A DNA stretch of 13,585 nt from CSSED10-109M sp964349455 (GTDB lineage: Bacteria > Bacillota_I > Bacilli_A > RF39 > UBA660). Under the pieces are notes generated by a model. It searched no databases and had not been told where the DNA came from. It worked only from the letters and a program-made list of their open reading frames with translations. Positions within the stretch are counted from its first letter, which is position 1. Every line of letters starts with the position of its first letter. Of the stretch, positions 1 to 8,000 are shown piece by piece. The position numbers and the translations under genes are program-made. The stretch spans positions 1 to 13,585 of the forward strand of contig CAYGGG010000023.1 in assembly GCA_964349455.1 (NCBI GenBank), read 5' to 3'.

Positions 1-1085
1 TTTTCATAACCACTAGTTTCATCAAGAATATCATATTCTACAATCGTTTCTTCCTTGTGCGGGGGACTTTCTGCAAATGGATCGTACGTAAATTCTTCTT
101 TTTTTTCTTCTTCTTTTTCTTCAATTATTTGTTCTTCCTCTATTTCAATCATTTCTTCTTTTAAGTCTTCTTTAATTTCTTCCTTTTTCTTTTTTGGTTC
201 AGTTAAAATACCGATTATAAATAATATTAATCCAACGATTGCAAAAATAATTGGCACTTTTAAAATAAACAAACTGCTTTTTTCTAATAAATAAGAAGCA
301 AAAACTTTTGAAATTTGTAGCTTCACTAATATATCACCTAAAAAGACCTCTAGATACTCAAAACGAGCATATATAAACGCGCCACTTGTAGCCATCATTG
401 TAAAACCTGCCCATCTTAAACCGCTGCTCATACCGATTAAAAAGTAAAATAAGAGAGCGAAAATACCTGACAAAAAATAAATTGATAATATAACCGTTTC
501 TCTTTGCTCTGGGAAACTGATAATATGCCCTATAATTACTGGATCAAAATGATCTTGTAATAACTCCTCAAATAAAATTTGATTTGGAAATTCACTTGCC
601 GCTTCAACTTGATCTGTTAAAACAACAATTTCACTAGTCGACAAGTTCTCAATCTTTTGCTCAATTTGCTTTGCGACATTTTTCCGATAATTTATTTTTT
701 CTTCTTTTATTTCAACTTTTGAAAAAAACTTTTCATTATTAAATAGCCCGAACTCAACAATATCAATCGCAAAAAGATTCATGCAATCCTTAAACCAATA
801 ATTTGGAAAAGTTATCATCAATGATTCAAAAATAATTTCCTCAACCATCTCTATTTCTAAATCTCCTTGATAATTTTCAAGAAATTGATTTGTTTTTTGA
901 TTAAAAACACGAATTCTAACTTCTTCAACAAATTCGGTTTGATGAATTAAACTCTCATAATATCCAGTATTAAAAATAACATTCGTTACAACCGCATTAC
1001 CTAATATAACAAGACAAAAAACAGCAAACAGAATTGATAAAATAAGTGCCGTAATTAACTTTAAGAACCACTTAATCACTACCAT
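1..1085 (-). CDS. Four-helix membrane protein with extracytoplasmic domain and acidic tail, 3' end outside the window
   Basis: The reading frame is open from an ATG at 1085 to the left edge, giving 361 codons without a stop, so the C-terminus is missing. An AAAGGAGT Shine-Dalgarno site at 1091-1098 supports the start. Hydrophobicity suggests one helix at residues 10-33, a mostly polar domain at 34-196, and helices at about 197-217, 223-240 and 276-294. After the last helix comes a Lys patch and a highly charged Glu/Lys tail (about 298-331), then a Pro-containing segment ending near DETSGYE. By the positive-inside rule the 34-196 domain should lie outside and the tail in the cytoplasm. I recognise no family and no catalytic motif. 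The gene lies 18 bases downstream of tRNA-Val with no terminator between them, so it probably shares the tRNA promoter. Codon use and base composition match the neighbours. That it is a real gene is well supported; its function is unknown. Confidence 0.85.
   Translation of the reverse strand, partial: MVVIKWFLKLITALILSILFAVFCLVILGNAVVTNVIFNTGYYESLIHQTEFVEEVRIRVFNQKTNQFLENYQGDLEIEMVEEIIFESLMITFPNYWFKDCMNLFAIDIVEFGLFNNEKFFSKVEIKEEKINYRKNVAKQIEQKIENLSTSEIVVLTDQVEAASEFPNQILFEELLQDHFDPVIIGHIISFPEQRETVILSIYFLSGIFALLFYFLIGMSSGLRWAGFTMMATSGAFIYARFEYLEVFLGDILVKLQISKVFASYLLEKSSLFILKVPIIFAIVGLILFIIGILTEPKKKKEEIKEDLKEEMIEIEEEQIIEEKEEEKKEEFTYDPFAESPPHKEETIVEYDILDETSGYE
93..194 (-). repeat. Low-complexity Glu/Lys coding tract
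   Basis: The plus strand here is almost pure pyrimidine (runs of ttc, ttt and ctt). On the minus strand this encodes residues 298-331 of the membrane protein, nearly all Glu and Lys with a few Ile, Leu and Met. It is a low-complexity coding tract, likely a flexible or helical cytoplasmic tail, and not a perfect tandem DNA repeat. Confidence 0.7.
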
Positions 1086-1103
1086 AAAATACTCCTTTAA
1101 AAA

Positions 1104-1180
<77 letters not shown>

Positions 1181-1190
1181 CCTATTTTTA

Positions 1191-1219
1191 ATTGTAACTT
1201 ATTCTTTATTTTTTTTCAA
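1191..1219 (-). promoter_or_regulatory. Sigma-A-type promoter of tRNA-Val and the downstream membrane protein
   Basis: On the minus strand TTGAAA (1214-1219) is followed after exactly 17 bases by TACAAT (1191-1196). Each box differs from consensus at one position. The tRNA begins 10 bases after the -10 box, which leaves room for a leader of only a few bases. The promoter lies just downstream of the SPFH terminator, so it starts an independent transcript. Confidence 0.85.
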
Positions 1220-1221
1220 GT

Positions 1222-1245
1222 AAAAAAGACCATTAACGATCTTCC
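1222..1245 (-). terminator. Intrinsic terminator at the end of the nfeD-qmcA unit
   Basis: On the minus strand AAGATC (1238-1243) can pair with GGTCTT (1226-1231), with one U-G pair and a six-base loop. Two further G-U pairs are possible at the base. The stem runs directly into a T run. The SPFH stop codon TAA lies at the loop/stem boundary, so the hairpin overlaps the 3' end of the gene. The stem is short and only moderately stable, hence the reduced confidence. Confidence 0.6.
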
Positions 1246-2120
1246 TTAAACATTTCTTTAATCGTCGTTCCCAAAGTTGCAATATTTTGCAAATCCGAAG
1301 GGACAATTATTTTGGTAGCAGTTCCATTAGCTACTTCAACCAAACTACTTAAAGCTTTTAACGTTAACACCGCTTGATCGGCTTTGGCATCTTTAAGTAA
1401 TCTAATCCCGTCAGCTTCAGCTTGTCTTACTTTGACAAGTGCTTCAGCCTGCCCTTCAGCTTCCCTAATTTGTGATTCTTTGCTTGCTTCAGCTCTTAAA
1501 ATCGCACTTTGTTTTTCACCTTCAGCTACTAGAATTGAAGATCTTTTCTCACCCTCAGCTCTTAAAATTGATTCTCTTCTTTCCCGTTCAGCTCGCATTT
1601 GTTTTTCCATTGCTTCTTGAATATCTCTTGGTGGCAGAATGTTTTTAACTTCAACTCGATTAACCTTTATACCCCATGGGTCGGAAGCTTCATCAAGAAT
1701 AGAACGCATTCTAGTATTAATAATATCTCTTGAAGTCAAAGATTCATCTAATTCTAAATCGCCAATTATATTTCTCAATGTCGTTGCCGTCAAACTTTCA
1801 ATCGCACTAATTGGATTTTCAACCCCGTAAGTATATAATTTTGGATCTAAAATTTGAAAGTAAACAACTGTATCAATTTGCATTGTCACATTATCTTTTG
1901 TAATAACTGGTTGTGGTGGAAAATCATGAACTTTTTCTTTTAATGAAACTTCTGATGAAATTCGATCAACAAAAGGAATTTTAACATGAAATCCATTCCC
2001 CCATGTTACATAATATGTTCCTAATCTTTCAATGACAAATGCTCTTGCTTGTGGTACAATTCGCACATTTGGAATTACTAACACAAAAACAATAATAACA
2101 ACAATAATTAAAGCATCCAT
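1233..2120 (-). CDS. qmcA: SPFH-domain membrane protein of the stomatin/QmcA family
   Basis: The 295-residue protein has one N-terminal membrane helix (residues 3-16). An SPFH/PHB domain follows, with typical segments such as VPQARAFVIERLG (22-34), the VITKDNVTMQID stretch (72-83) and the DPWGIKVNRVEVKNILPP region (147-164). A long charged coiled coil (about 165-250) then contains an 11-residue repeat rich in AEGEK, and a short hydrophobic C-terminal segment ends the protein. This is the layout of QmcA/YbbK and prokaryotic stomatins, which form large membrane-bound rings or scaffolds and are linked to membrane microdomains and protease control. The gene starts with ATG overlapping the stop of the NfeD-like gene (TAATG) behind an AAGGAGG site, so the two are translationally coupled. 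NfeD and SPFH partners are commonly found together. The exact physiological role is unknown. Length is normal. Confidence 0.93.
   Translation of the reverse strand: MDALIIVVIIVFVLVIPNVRIVPQARAFVIERLGTYYVTWGNGFHVKIPFVDRISSEVSLKEKVHDFPPQPVITKDNVTMQIDTVVYFQILDPKLYTYGVENPISAIESLTATTLRNIIGDLELDESLTSRDIINTRMRSILDEASDPWGIKVNRVEVKNILPPRDIQEAMEKQMRAERERRESILRAEGEKRSSILVAEGEKQSAILRAEASKESQIREAEGQAEALVKVRQAEADGIRLLKDAKADQAVLTLKALSSLVEVANGTATKIIVPSDLQNIATLGTTIKEMFKEDR
1443..1574 (-). repeat. 11-residue coiled-coil repeat within the SPFH gene
   Basis: Residues 183-226 of the SPFH protein fall into four units of 11 residues, such as ESILRAEGEKR, SSILVAEGEKQ, SAILRAEASKE and SQIREAEGQAE. An 11-residue period is expected for a right-handed coiled coil, as seen in stomatin and flotillin proteins. 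On the plus strand it appears as recurring ttcagct motifs. Confidence 0.8.
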
Positions 2121-2533
2121 TACTTAACCTCCTTTACTTTTAATTTAGTTCCGATTATTTCTAATATTTCAACGATTGCATCTAACGCAATCGGTTCATC
2201 GGCAATTGCAAACCAAATTTTCCCGTCAACCTTGACTTCACCAACATCATCTTTTGGAATACTTTGAATAATGCGCCCTTTCATCCCAACAATTCGATCA
2301 ATATTGGTTTTTTCTCTATTTTTATGCATTAAATTTAATAAAAAAGGCCTTGTTGTAATTAAAAAAATTATTCCAAAAATAACAAAAATAGCAAACTGAA
2401 TCACAAAATTATCAATAAAAAAAGTTGAAAGAAGTGCTAAAAGAGCACTCGCAACAAACCACACCGTAACTAGATTTGTTGTCATTAATTCAATTATAAT
2501 TAACAAAATAACAATGGCTAACCAACCATACAT
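2120..2533 (-). CDS. NfeD-like membrane protein (YbbJ type)
   Basis: This short NfeD protein of 137 residues has two or three closely spaced membrane helices in the first 75 residues and a C-terminal OB-fold-like domain. A typical entry motif GMKGRIIQSI is followed by GEVKVDGKIWFAIAD and a strand ending in LEIIGTKLKVKEV. Family members sit in the membrane beside SPFH proteins and are thought to help assemble or stabilise them. I chose the ATG at 2533 because ribosome-binding sequence (AGGTGG and GGTGAT, 2537-2548) lies just upstream. The alternative GTG at 2542 lies within that sequence, one base after AGGTGG, which is too close. The stop codon overlaps the start of the SPFH gene by one base. 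The long serine-protease form of NfeD is ruled out by size. Confidence 0.88.
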   Translation of the reverse strand: MYGWLAIVILLIIIELMTTNLVTVWFVASALLALLSTFFIDNFVIQFAIFVIFGIIFLITTRPFLLNLMHKNREKTNIDRIVGMKGRIIQSIPKDDVGEVKVDGKIWFAIADEPIALDAIVEILEIIGTKLKVKEVK

Positions 2534-2550
2534 AATTATCACCCACCTAT

Positions 2551-2578
2551 ATTATACAATATTTTTTTTTAATTACAA
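2551..2578 (-). promoter_or_regulatory. Putative promoter for nfeD-qmcA
   Basis: On the minus strand TTGTAA (2573-2578), which overlaps the last codons of nifJ, is followed after 16 bases of mostly A by a perfect TATAAT (2551-2556). The Shine-Dalgarno site begins only two bases after the -10 box, so the transcript leader would be very short. There is no terminator between nifJ and nfeD, so read-through from nifJ is also possible. Confidence 0.5.
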
Positions 2579-5500
2579 TCTTTTTCTAAGCCTAGATAAT
2601 AATTAAATGTTTTTTCAGCCTGCGCTTGATTTTTTTCTAAAAGCATTTCTGCTTCATCTGGATTAATTTTTTTAAGCATCGCAAATCTAGTTTGACTTTC
2701 TAAAAAAGATTGATAAAGGCTGAAGTCAACCTTTTGACTATCTAATGTAAACTTGTTTAATGCTGAATTATAACGGAAAATTGGAAAAAATCCAGAACCA
2801 ACAGCTAACTCTTGATTACTAATACTATTGCCCATTCCTCCTTTTATGCCATGCGCAATACAAGGCGAATAAGCAATAATAATTGAAGGACCATCAAACG
2901 CTTCTGCTTCTTTAAACGCTTTAATTAATTGCATCCCATTAGCACCTAAACTAACTTGTGCCACATAAACATTTTCATAAGTTAGTGCAATTTTAGCGAG
3001 ATCTTTTCGATAATTGCTTTTGCCCTTACCCGCAAATGGAGCGATACTGCCAACGGTACTTGCTTTAGAGGACTGGCCACCTGTATTTGAATACACTTGC
3101 GTATCTAACACCAAAAGATTAATATTATCATTACTTGCTAAAACATGATCAATTCCACCAAAACCAATATCATAGGCCCAACCATCGCCGCCAATCGCCC
3201 AAACCGTTCTTGCTGGAATGTATTCTTTTAAGTCGTTAATTTCTTTAGGAGCAATCTCATAATTAATCGTTTGATAAACTTTTTGCGTAATTTGATAATC
3301 ATTTTTATGACTAATCCACTCATTATATAAATCTTTATTTTCATCTTGACTTTGGTTCATTATTTTTTCTAATCTTTTTCTAGCAACACTATAAGCAATT
3401 TGCATTCCATAACCATATTCAGCATTATCCTCGAACAACGATGAAGCCCACGGAATATCATATGGTGTACTAGGTGCTGTCCCGCCATAAATTGATGAAC
3501 AACCAGTGGCATTAGCAATAATTAAACGATCACCAAACAATTGCGTCAAAAGCTTTAAATAAGGAGTTTCGCCACAACCAGCACAAGCACCACTAAATTC
3601 AAATCTGGGCCGATTAAATTGCGTCCCCTTAATAATTTCTTCGTTTACTAAATGCTTATTTGTAATATTATTAAACAAATAATCAGCCACTTGCTGTTCA
3701 TTTAATTCTTCATTTAATTGTTTAAAAGTTAACGCTTTTTGATTATTACGTCCCGGACATTTATTAATACATAAACCACAGCCGGTACAATCTTTAACTG
3801 AAATTCCAATTATAAAATAGTAATTAGAAAGATTGGGCTCAAGCGGTTTAATTGCTTTTTTTTGAACATAATCAGGAGCCTTTTGATATTCTTCTTCACT
3901 TAAATGAAATGGTCTAATAACGGCATGAGGACACACAAACGAACACATATTACACTGAATGCAATGTTCATTTAACCATTTTGGAACAAGATCGGCTACT
4001 TCTCTTTTTTCGGTTTTAGTAGTTCCACCAATAAACTCGCCTTTTGGATTAAATTCGGAAACCTTTAATTCATTTCCTTCTAAACGATTTATTTTCTCTA
4101 AAAAACTATCTTCTTTGATATACTCAATTCCTTGTTCTGGTATTTCTAAAGAAAAAATATTTTCTTTTACCATATCAACAATTAATTGATTGTTTTTAAC
4201 AACTTCATCACCCTTACTGATAAAATCATCTTTTATTCTTTCTTTTATTTTTGCTCTAGCTTCTTCTGGATTAACAATTTTAGTAATTTCATAAATAGCA
4301 ACTTCAATAATTGTGCTAATTTTATCTCGTAAATTATTTTCACGTGCTAATTTGTTGGCATCAATTCGATATAATTTGATTTTTTTCTTCTTAATGTTTT
4401 CAACATCTTGTTTACTAAAAAGATCAAAAACTAGTCGATTGGTATTAATCAGCAGAGCTCCTTCATCGCAAATATTATCCAAAATATTGTATTTTTTAAA
4501 ATAACTTTCTTTAGTCACAACAATTAGTTTTGGGTTTTCAACATAATAAGCTGATTTAATTTCATTTTTACTAAATCGTAAATGACAAATCGTAACTCCA
4601 CCAGATTTTTTTGAATCATATTGGAAATAGCCCTGAACATTAGCTGATTCACCAACAATTTTAATAATTGATTTAGCCGCCGTTACCATACCGTCACTAC
4701 CATAGCCATAAATCAAAAATTCTAAACTGTTTTTTATTTTTAAACTAGTTGGTTTTAAACTTAGAAAAGTAACATCATCATCAATTCCAACCGTAAAAGG
4801 ATTTTTTAATTGACTTTGAAGCATTTGATAAATTGCTTCAATATGACTAGGCGTCATGTTTTTACTTGAAAGACCATATCGACCACCAACAATTTCAATA
4901 TCCTCATCTTTTAAAGCAGCGACAATATCTAAGTAGAGGGGCTCGCCTTGTGAACCTGGTTCTTTAGTTCGATCTAAAACAGCGATTCTTTTAACTGTTT
5001 TTGGAATTACACTTTTCAATAATTCAGCACTAAATGGTCGATAAAGGTGGACTTCAATTAAGCCAATTTTTTGATTTAAATAATCAATTGTTTCTTTAAT
5101 TGTCTCATTAACTGAACCCATTGCGACAATAACTGATTCTGCATCAGGAGCACCATAATAGTTAAAAGGCTGGTAATTGGTGTTGGCAATTTGATTTATT
5201 TTTGTCATATATTCTTGAACAACCGTAACTACTTGTTGATGATATTTATTTCTTGATTCAGTATTTTGAAAATAAATATCATCATTTTGCGCCGTTCCTT
5301 TGGTAATGCTTTTATTAGGATGCAAGCTGTTTTTTCGAAAATTTGTTATTGATTCTTGACACATTAAAGAAAAATATGTTTCTTTTTCAAAAACATTTAT
5401 TTTAGCAAGCTCATGACTTGTTCGAAAGCCATCAAAAAAATGAAGAATTGGCAACGATGATTTGATTGCTGTTAAATGAGCAATAATACTCATGTAATAA

Positions 5501-5937
5501 GCATCTTGCACTGAAGATGAGGCCAAAATAGAAATACCAGTCATTCTTGTTGCGTAAATATCTTGATGATCACCAAAAATAGAAAGGGCATGCGTTGAAA
5601 TAGAACGAGCTGAAACATGAAACACGCCCGGTAACATTTCGCCGACCATTTTGTATATATTCGGGATCATTAATAATAAACCTTGACTAGCAGTATAAGT
5701 TGTACTTAAAAGACCAGCTGAAAGTGAGCCATGCATCATTGCCGCGGCCCCAGCTTCGCTTTGCATTTGAACAACTTTGACTTGATCATTAAAAAAATTT
5801 AATTGATTTTGATTACTCCATTGATCAATTAATTCGGCCATTTGGCTTGATGGTGTAATTGGATAAATTCCCGCCACTTCTGTAAAATGATACGAACCCA
5901 AACTACACGCATAATTACCATCGATTACTTTTTTCAT
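2569..5937 (-). CDS. nifJ: Pyruvate:ferredoxin (flavodoxin) oxidoreductase, single-chain
   Basis: The 1122-residue enzyme oxidises pyruvate and CoA to acetyl-CoA and CO2 and passes two electrons to ferredoxin or flavodoxin in the cytoplasm. The N-terminal domain carries YPITPSS (25-31), Glu61 and the ARSISTHALSIFGDHQD stretch (110-126), matching the known pyruvate and thiamine-diphosphate contacts. All twelve cysteine ligands of the three 4Fe-4S clusters are present: C659, C662, C665, C669; C717, C720, C723, C727; and C785, C788, C813, C1026. The thiamine-diphosphate site is GGDGWAYDIG (916-925), followed by VYSNTGGQSSKAS. The protein is slightly shorter than the usual 1170-1200 residues and lacks the long C-terminal extension of the Desulfovibrio enzyme. 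An AAAGGGG site precedes the ATG. The gene lies 12 bases after the pilin-like gene and is probably cotranscribed with it. It indicates anaerobic fermentative metabolism. Confidence 0.98.
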   Translation of the reverse strand: MKKVIDGNYACSLGSYHFTEVAGIYPITPSSQMAELIDQWSNQNQLNFFNDQVKVVQMQSEAGAAAMMHGSLSAGLLSTTYTASQGLLLMIPNIYKMVGEMLPGVFHVSARSISTHALSIFGDHQDIYATRMTGISILASSSVQDAYYMSIIAHLTAIKSSLPILHFFDGFRTSHELAKINVFEKETYFSLMCQESITNFRKNSLHPNKSITKGTAQNDDIYFQNTESRNKYHQQVVTVVQEYMTKINQIANTNYQPFNYYGAPDAESVIVAMGSVNETIKETIDYLNQKIGLIEVHLYRPFSAELLKSVIPKTVKRIAVLDRTKEPGSQGEPLYLDIVAALKDEDIEIVGGRYGLSSKNMTPSHIEAIYQMLQSQLKNPFTVGIDDDVTFLSLKPTSLKIKNSLEFLIYGYGSDGMVTAAKSIIKIVGESANVQGYFQYDSKKSGGVTICHLRFSKNEIKSAYYVENPKLIVVTKESYFKKYNILDNICDEGALLINTNRLVFDLFSKQDVENIKKKKIKLYRIDANKLARENNLRDKISTIIEVAIYEITKIVNPEEARAKIKERIKDDFISKGDEVVKNNQLIVDMVKENIFSLEIPEQGIEYIKEDSFLEKINRLEGNELKVSEFNPKGEFIGGTTKTEKREVADLVPKWLNEHCIQCNMCSFVCPHAVIRPFHLSEEEYQKAPDYVQKKAIKPLEPNLSNYYFIIGISVKDCTGCGLCINKCPGRNNQKALTFKQLNEELNEQQVADYLFNNITNKHLVNEEIIKGTQFNRPRFEFSGACAGCGETPYLKLLTQLFGDRLIIANATGCSSIYGGTAPSTPYDIPWASSLFEDNAEYGYGMQIAYSVARKRLEKIMNQSQDENKDLYNEWISHKNDYQITQKVYQTINYEIAPKEINDLKEYIPARTVWAIGGDGWAYDIGFGGIDHVLASNDNINLLVLDTQVYSNTGGQSSKASTVGSIAPFAGKGKSNYRKDLAKIALTYENVYVAQVSLGANGMQLIKAFKEAEAFDGPSIIIAYSPCIAHGIKGGMGNSISNQELAVGSGFFPIFRYNSALNKFTLDSQKVDFSLYQSFLESQTRFAMLKKINPDEAEMLLEKNQAQAEKTFNYYLGLEKDCN

Positions 5938-5949
5938 CTTAACCCCTTT

Positions 5950-7368
5950 TCATTGATTCATAATTAAAAATGGATATCCATTGTTATTGTTTTCATCAAT
6001 TCGCCACACTTCATCAAAATTCCAATTATAATAACTTTTTCCTTGTTTCAAATCCGTTTCGTTAAGTGGTTCTCCTAAATGATTATGTTTTTTTACGATT
6101 GCTTGATCATAATATGAATAAATTATTTTGCCCTTAAAATCACCAGATTTACTAGCTACTAACCCGCCAATGTTGTTTTCACCCTCAACTTTTCCAACAC
6201 TATAACATTTTTCAATCAAAGAATCGCCACTTATAATTCCGACTAATCCGCCTGATTCATTTTTTGCCTGAACACTGGTCGTTGCATAACAATTTCGAAT
6301 ATAACCACCCTGCAATTCACCCACTAATCCACCCCCAATTGCACTTTGCAAAATAATCCCTGTTGCTCTTGAGAAATCGATTTCACCACTATTAACAGCA
6401 ACTAAACCCCCTGCAATTGCATCATTATCGTTTGACGTAATCCGGCACCGGCTTGAACTATTAATGATGTGTCCTTGATTAATTCCAATTAAACATCCCA
6501 TTTCACTAGTCCCATTCATCTCCCCAGTCACTCTTACTTCACGAACCAATGAATTTTCACTAAATCCGCTTAGAATACCCAGAATCCTTTCACCTTCGAT
6601 TTCAGCTTCTTTAATATTAACCTGATATATTTCGGCATCTTTTAAATAGCCAAACAACCCTTGGTAGCTTTTATTATTTTTTATCTTAAAATTAATCACA
6701 TCCAAATTATTTCCGACATATATTCCCGTAAAGGGATTATCCTTATCACCAATTGCATTCCATTTTGAAAAAGCTTCAAAATCAATATGATTTGTTTGAA
6801 CATATTTTTTGTCTAAACCACCAATATATGTATCTTCCCAATAAGTCCCATGACCATATGTCATTGATTTTTCTTGATTAATCTGTGATAATTCTTCGGC
6901 ATTGGCAATTGGAATGTAACCCGCTACTATTAATTCTTCAATATATTTAACATCAACATAAGCTCCTATTTCTAAATTACACTCAATTGGTTCTTTATCA
7001 GTTAATCTAATGTTTACTTCAACAAACTTCTTTTGAACACACCATTTCCCATTATGAATCGCCATCGACACAGTACAATCTGGCATTACCTTAATTAACC
7101 CCGTTTTCGGCCTTGGGGCATTATAAAAAACTCTATCGCCAAACAAAATTCCGTTTTCATATCGGACCCAGGTTTCTTGTTCAAGGCCATTCGTTTTGTT
7201 TTGTAAACACTTATTTTCGGCCGTTTTAATTAAACTATACGCCTCTTGTTCAAGTTTATTTCTTTCTTCATTATCAATCATAATTAAAACAAATGGCAGA
7301 GTAGCAACTACAACAACCGTTGTAATAACAAGTGCTACAATTAATTCCGTTAATGTAAATCCTTTCAT
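5950..7368 (-). CDS. Type IV prepilin-like protein with C-terminal GLUG-repeat domain
   Basis: The 472-residue protein starts MKGFTLTEL, a type III (prepilin) signal with a three-residue leader, cleavage expected after Gly3 and Glu8 as the +5 residue. A hydrophobic helix covers about residues 9-31. Residues 32-140 look like a pilin globular part with four cysteines (54, 98, 110, 130). From about 150 a different module begins: the IANAEELSQI segment, then GLFG (237-240) and repeated GGLV-type turns at about 320, 347, 373 and 401. The module ends with a Tyr/Trp-rich closing motif (YYNWNFDEVWRID, 446-458). This is the GLUG-repeat pattern of bacterial surface adhesins, probably a beta-solenoid. 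The family normally needs a prepilin peptidase and assembly ATPase, which are not in this window. Start: GAGGGAG lies upstream, and the ATG overlaps the rpe stop (ATGA). The gene ends with TGA. The function, adhesion or minor pilin tip, is inferred. Confidence 0.85.
   Translation of the reverse strand: MKGFTLTELIVALVITTVVVVATLPFVLIMIDNEERNKLEQEAYSLIKTAENKCLQNKTNGLEQETWVRYENGILFGDRVFYNAPRPKTGLIKVMPDCTVSMAIHNGKWCVQKKFVEVNIRLTDKEPIECNLEIGAYVDVKYIEELIVAGYIPIANAEELSQINQEKSMTYGHGTYWEDTYIGGLDKKYVQTNHIDFEAFSKWNAIGDKDNPFTGIYVGNNLDVINFKIKNNKSYQGLFGYLKDAEIYQVNIKEAEIEGERILGILSGFSENSLVREVRVTGEMNGTSEMGCLIGINQGHIINSSSRCRITSNDNDAIAGGLVAVNSGEIDFSRATGIILQSAIGGGLVGELQGGYIRNCYATTSVQAKNESGGLVGIISGDSLIEKCYSVGKVEGENNIGGLVASKSGDFKGKIIYSYYDQAIVKKHNHLGEPLNETDLKQGKSYYNWNFDEVWRIDENNNNGYPFLIMNQ
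6142..6660 (-). repeat. GLUG-type repeat array in the prepilin-like gene
   Basis: Residues 237-409 contain about seven degenerate repeats of 23-29 residues, each with a Gly-rich turn: GLFG, GILSG, GCLIG, GGLVAVNSG, GGLVGELQGG, GGLVGIISGD and GGLVASKSGD. Asn/Ser-Cys-Tyr segments such as NCYA and KCYS lie between the later ones. The repeats are clear at protein level but the DNA has diverged. Confidence 0.85.
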
Positions 7369-8000
7369 TTTCGCTCCCTCAATAAATCTAGTTTCTTTTG
7401 GTAATCATTACTGTTAGTAATAAAACTTCCGACGACAACCACATCAGCAGTTCGGACCATTTTAATTGTTTTATCATTAATTCCACCATCAACTTGGATA
7501 ATATACTTTAAATTATGTTCTTGACGATATTTATACAAATAATTTATCCGATCAATTGCTTTTTTTAAAAACCGCTGACCACCCGCACCTGGTTCAACAC
7601 TCATAATTAAGACAACGTCAACTTTAGCCAAAAAGGGCAGTAATTTATCAATCGCTGTATTTGGTTTAATCGAAATTCCAACGTCAATTTTTTTATCTTT
7701 TATATATTTAATTAAGTTATCAGTATCCCCTATTTCTAGGTGAAATGTAATCCATTCTGGTTTTAATAACATATATTGATCAACATACTTTTTAACATCA
7801 TCGACCATTAAATGAACATCAAATGATTTTTTTAAGGTCTTAGAAATTGCTAAGTCTTGTTTAAACAGCCCTGTTTTATTTTCAACAAATTTACCGTCCA
7901 TAATATCATAGTGAAAATAATCTACATCCGTCTTATTTAACAATTGTAAATTTTTCACCAAATCTTTTTCAATTCCTAAAAATGAAACGGCAATTTGCAT
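7365..8000 (-). CDS. rpe: Ribulose-phosphate 3-epimerase
   Basis: The 211-residue TIM-barrel enzyme interconverts ribulose 5-phosphate and xylulose 5-phosphate in the pentose phosphate pathway. The metal-binding residues are present: His30 and Asp32 in HYDIMDGKFV, His63 in DVHLMV, and Asp171 in VDGGIND. The catalytic/phosphate loop is SVEPGAGGQRF (134-144), close to the usual SVNPGFGGQ, and the second phosphate-binding segment is VVVGSFI. The N-terminal strand AVSFL replaces the common APSIL, so it is a somewhat divergent member of normal length. The ATG shares one base with the rsgA stop (TAATG) behind a GAGGTGA site, and the TGA stop overlaps the next ATG by four bases. Its place after rsgA is the standard Bacillota order. 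Confidence 0.95.
   Translation of the reverse strand: MQIAVSFLGIEKDLVKNLQLLNKTDVDYFHYDIMDGKFVENKTGLFKQDLAISKTLKKSFDVHLMVDDVKKYVDQYMLLKPEWITFHLEIGDTDNLIKYIKDKKIDVGISIKPNTAIDKLLPFLAKVDVVLIMSVEPGAGGQRFLKKAIDRINYLYKYRQEHNLKYIIQVDGGINDKTIKMVRTADVVVVGSFITNSNDYQKKLDLLRERK

Noticed and set aside
55..294. Plus-strand open frame rich in Ser and Phe
   Set aside because: It is the antisense of the Glu/Lys-rich tail of the membrane protein; the composition is explained by the pyrimidine tract.
1443..1574. Possible tandem DNA repeat or CRISPR-like array
   Set aside because: The periodicity is in the protein (11-residue coiled coil) and the DNA copies differ; there are no identical repeats with spacers.
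2543..2568. Terminator between nifJ and nfeD
   Set aside because: There is an A run on the transcribed strand but no GC-containing hairpin and no T run after it.
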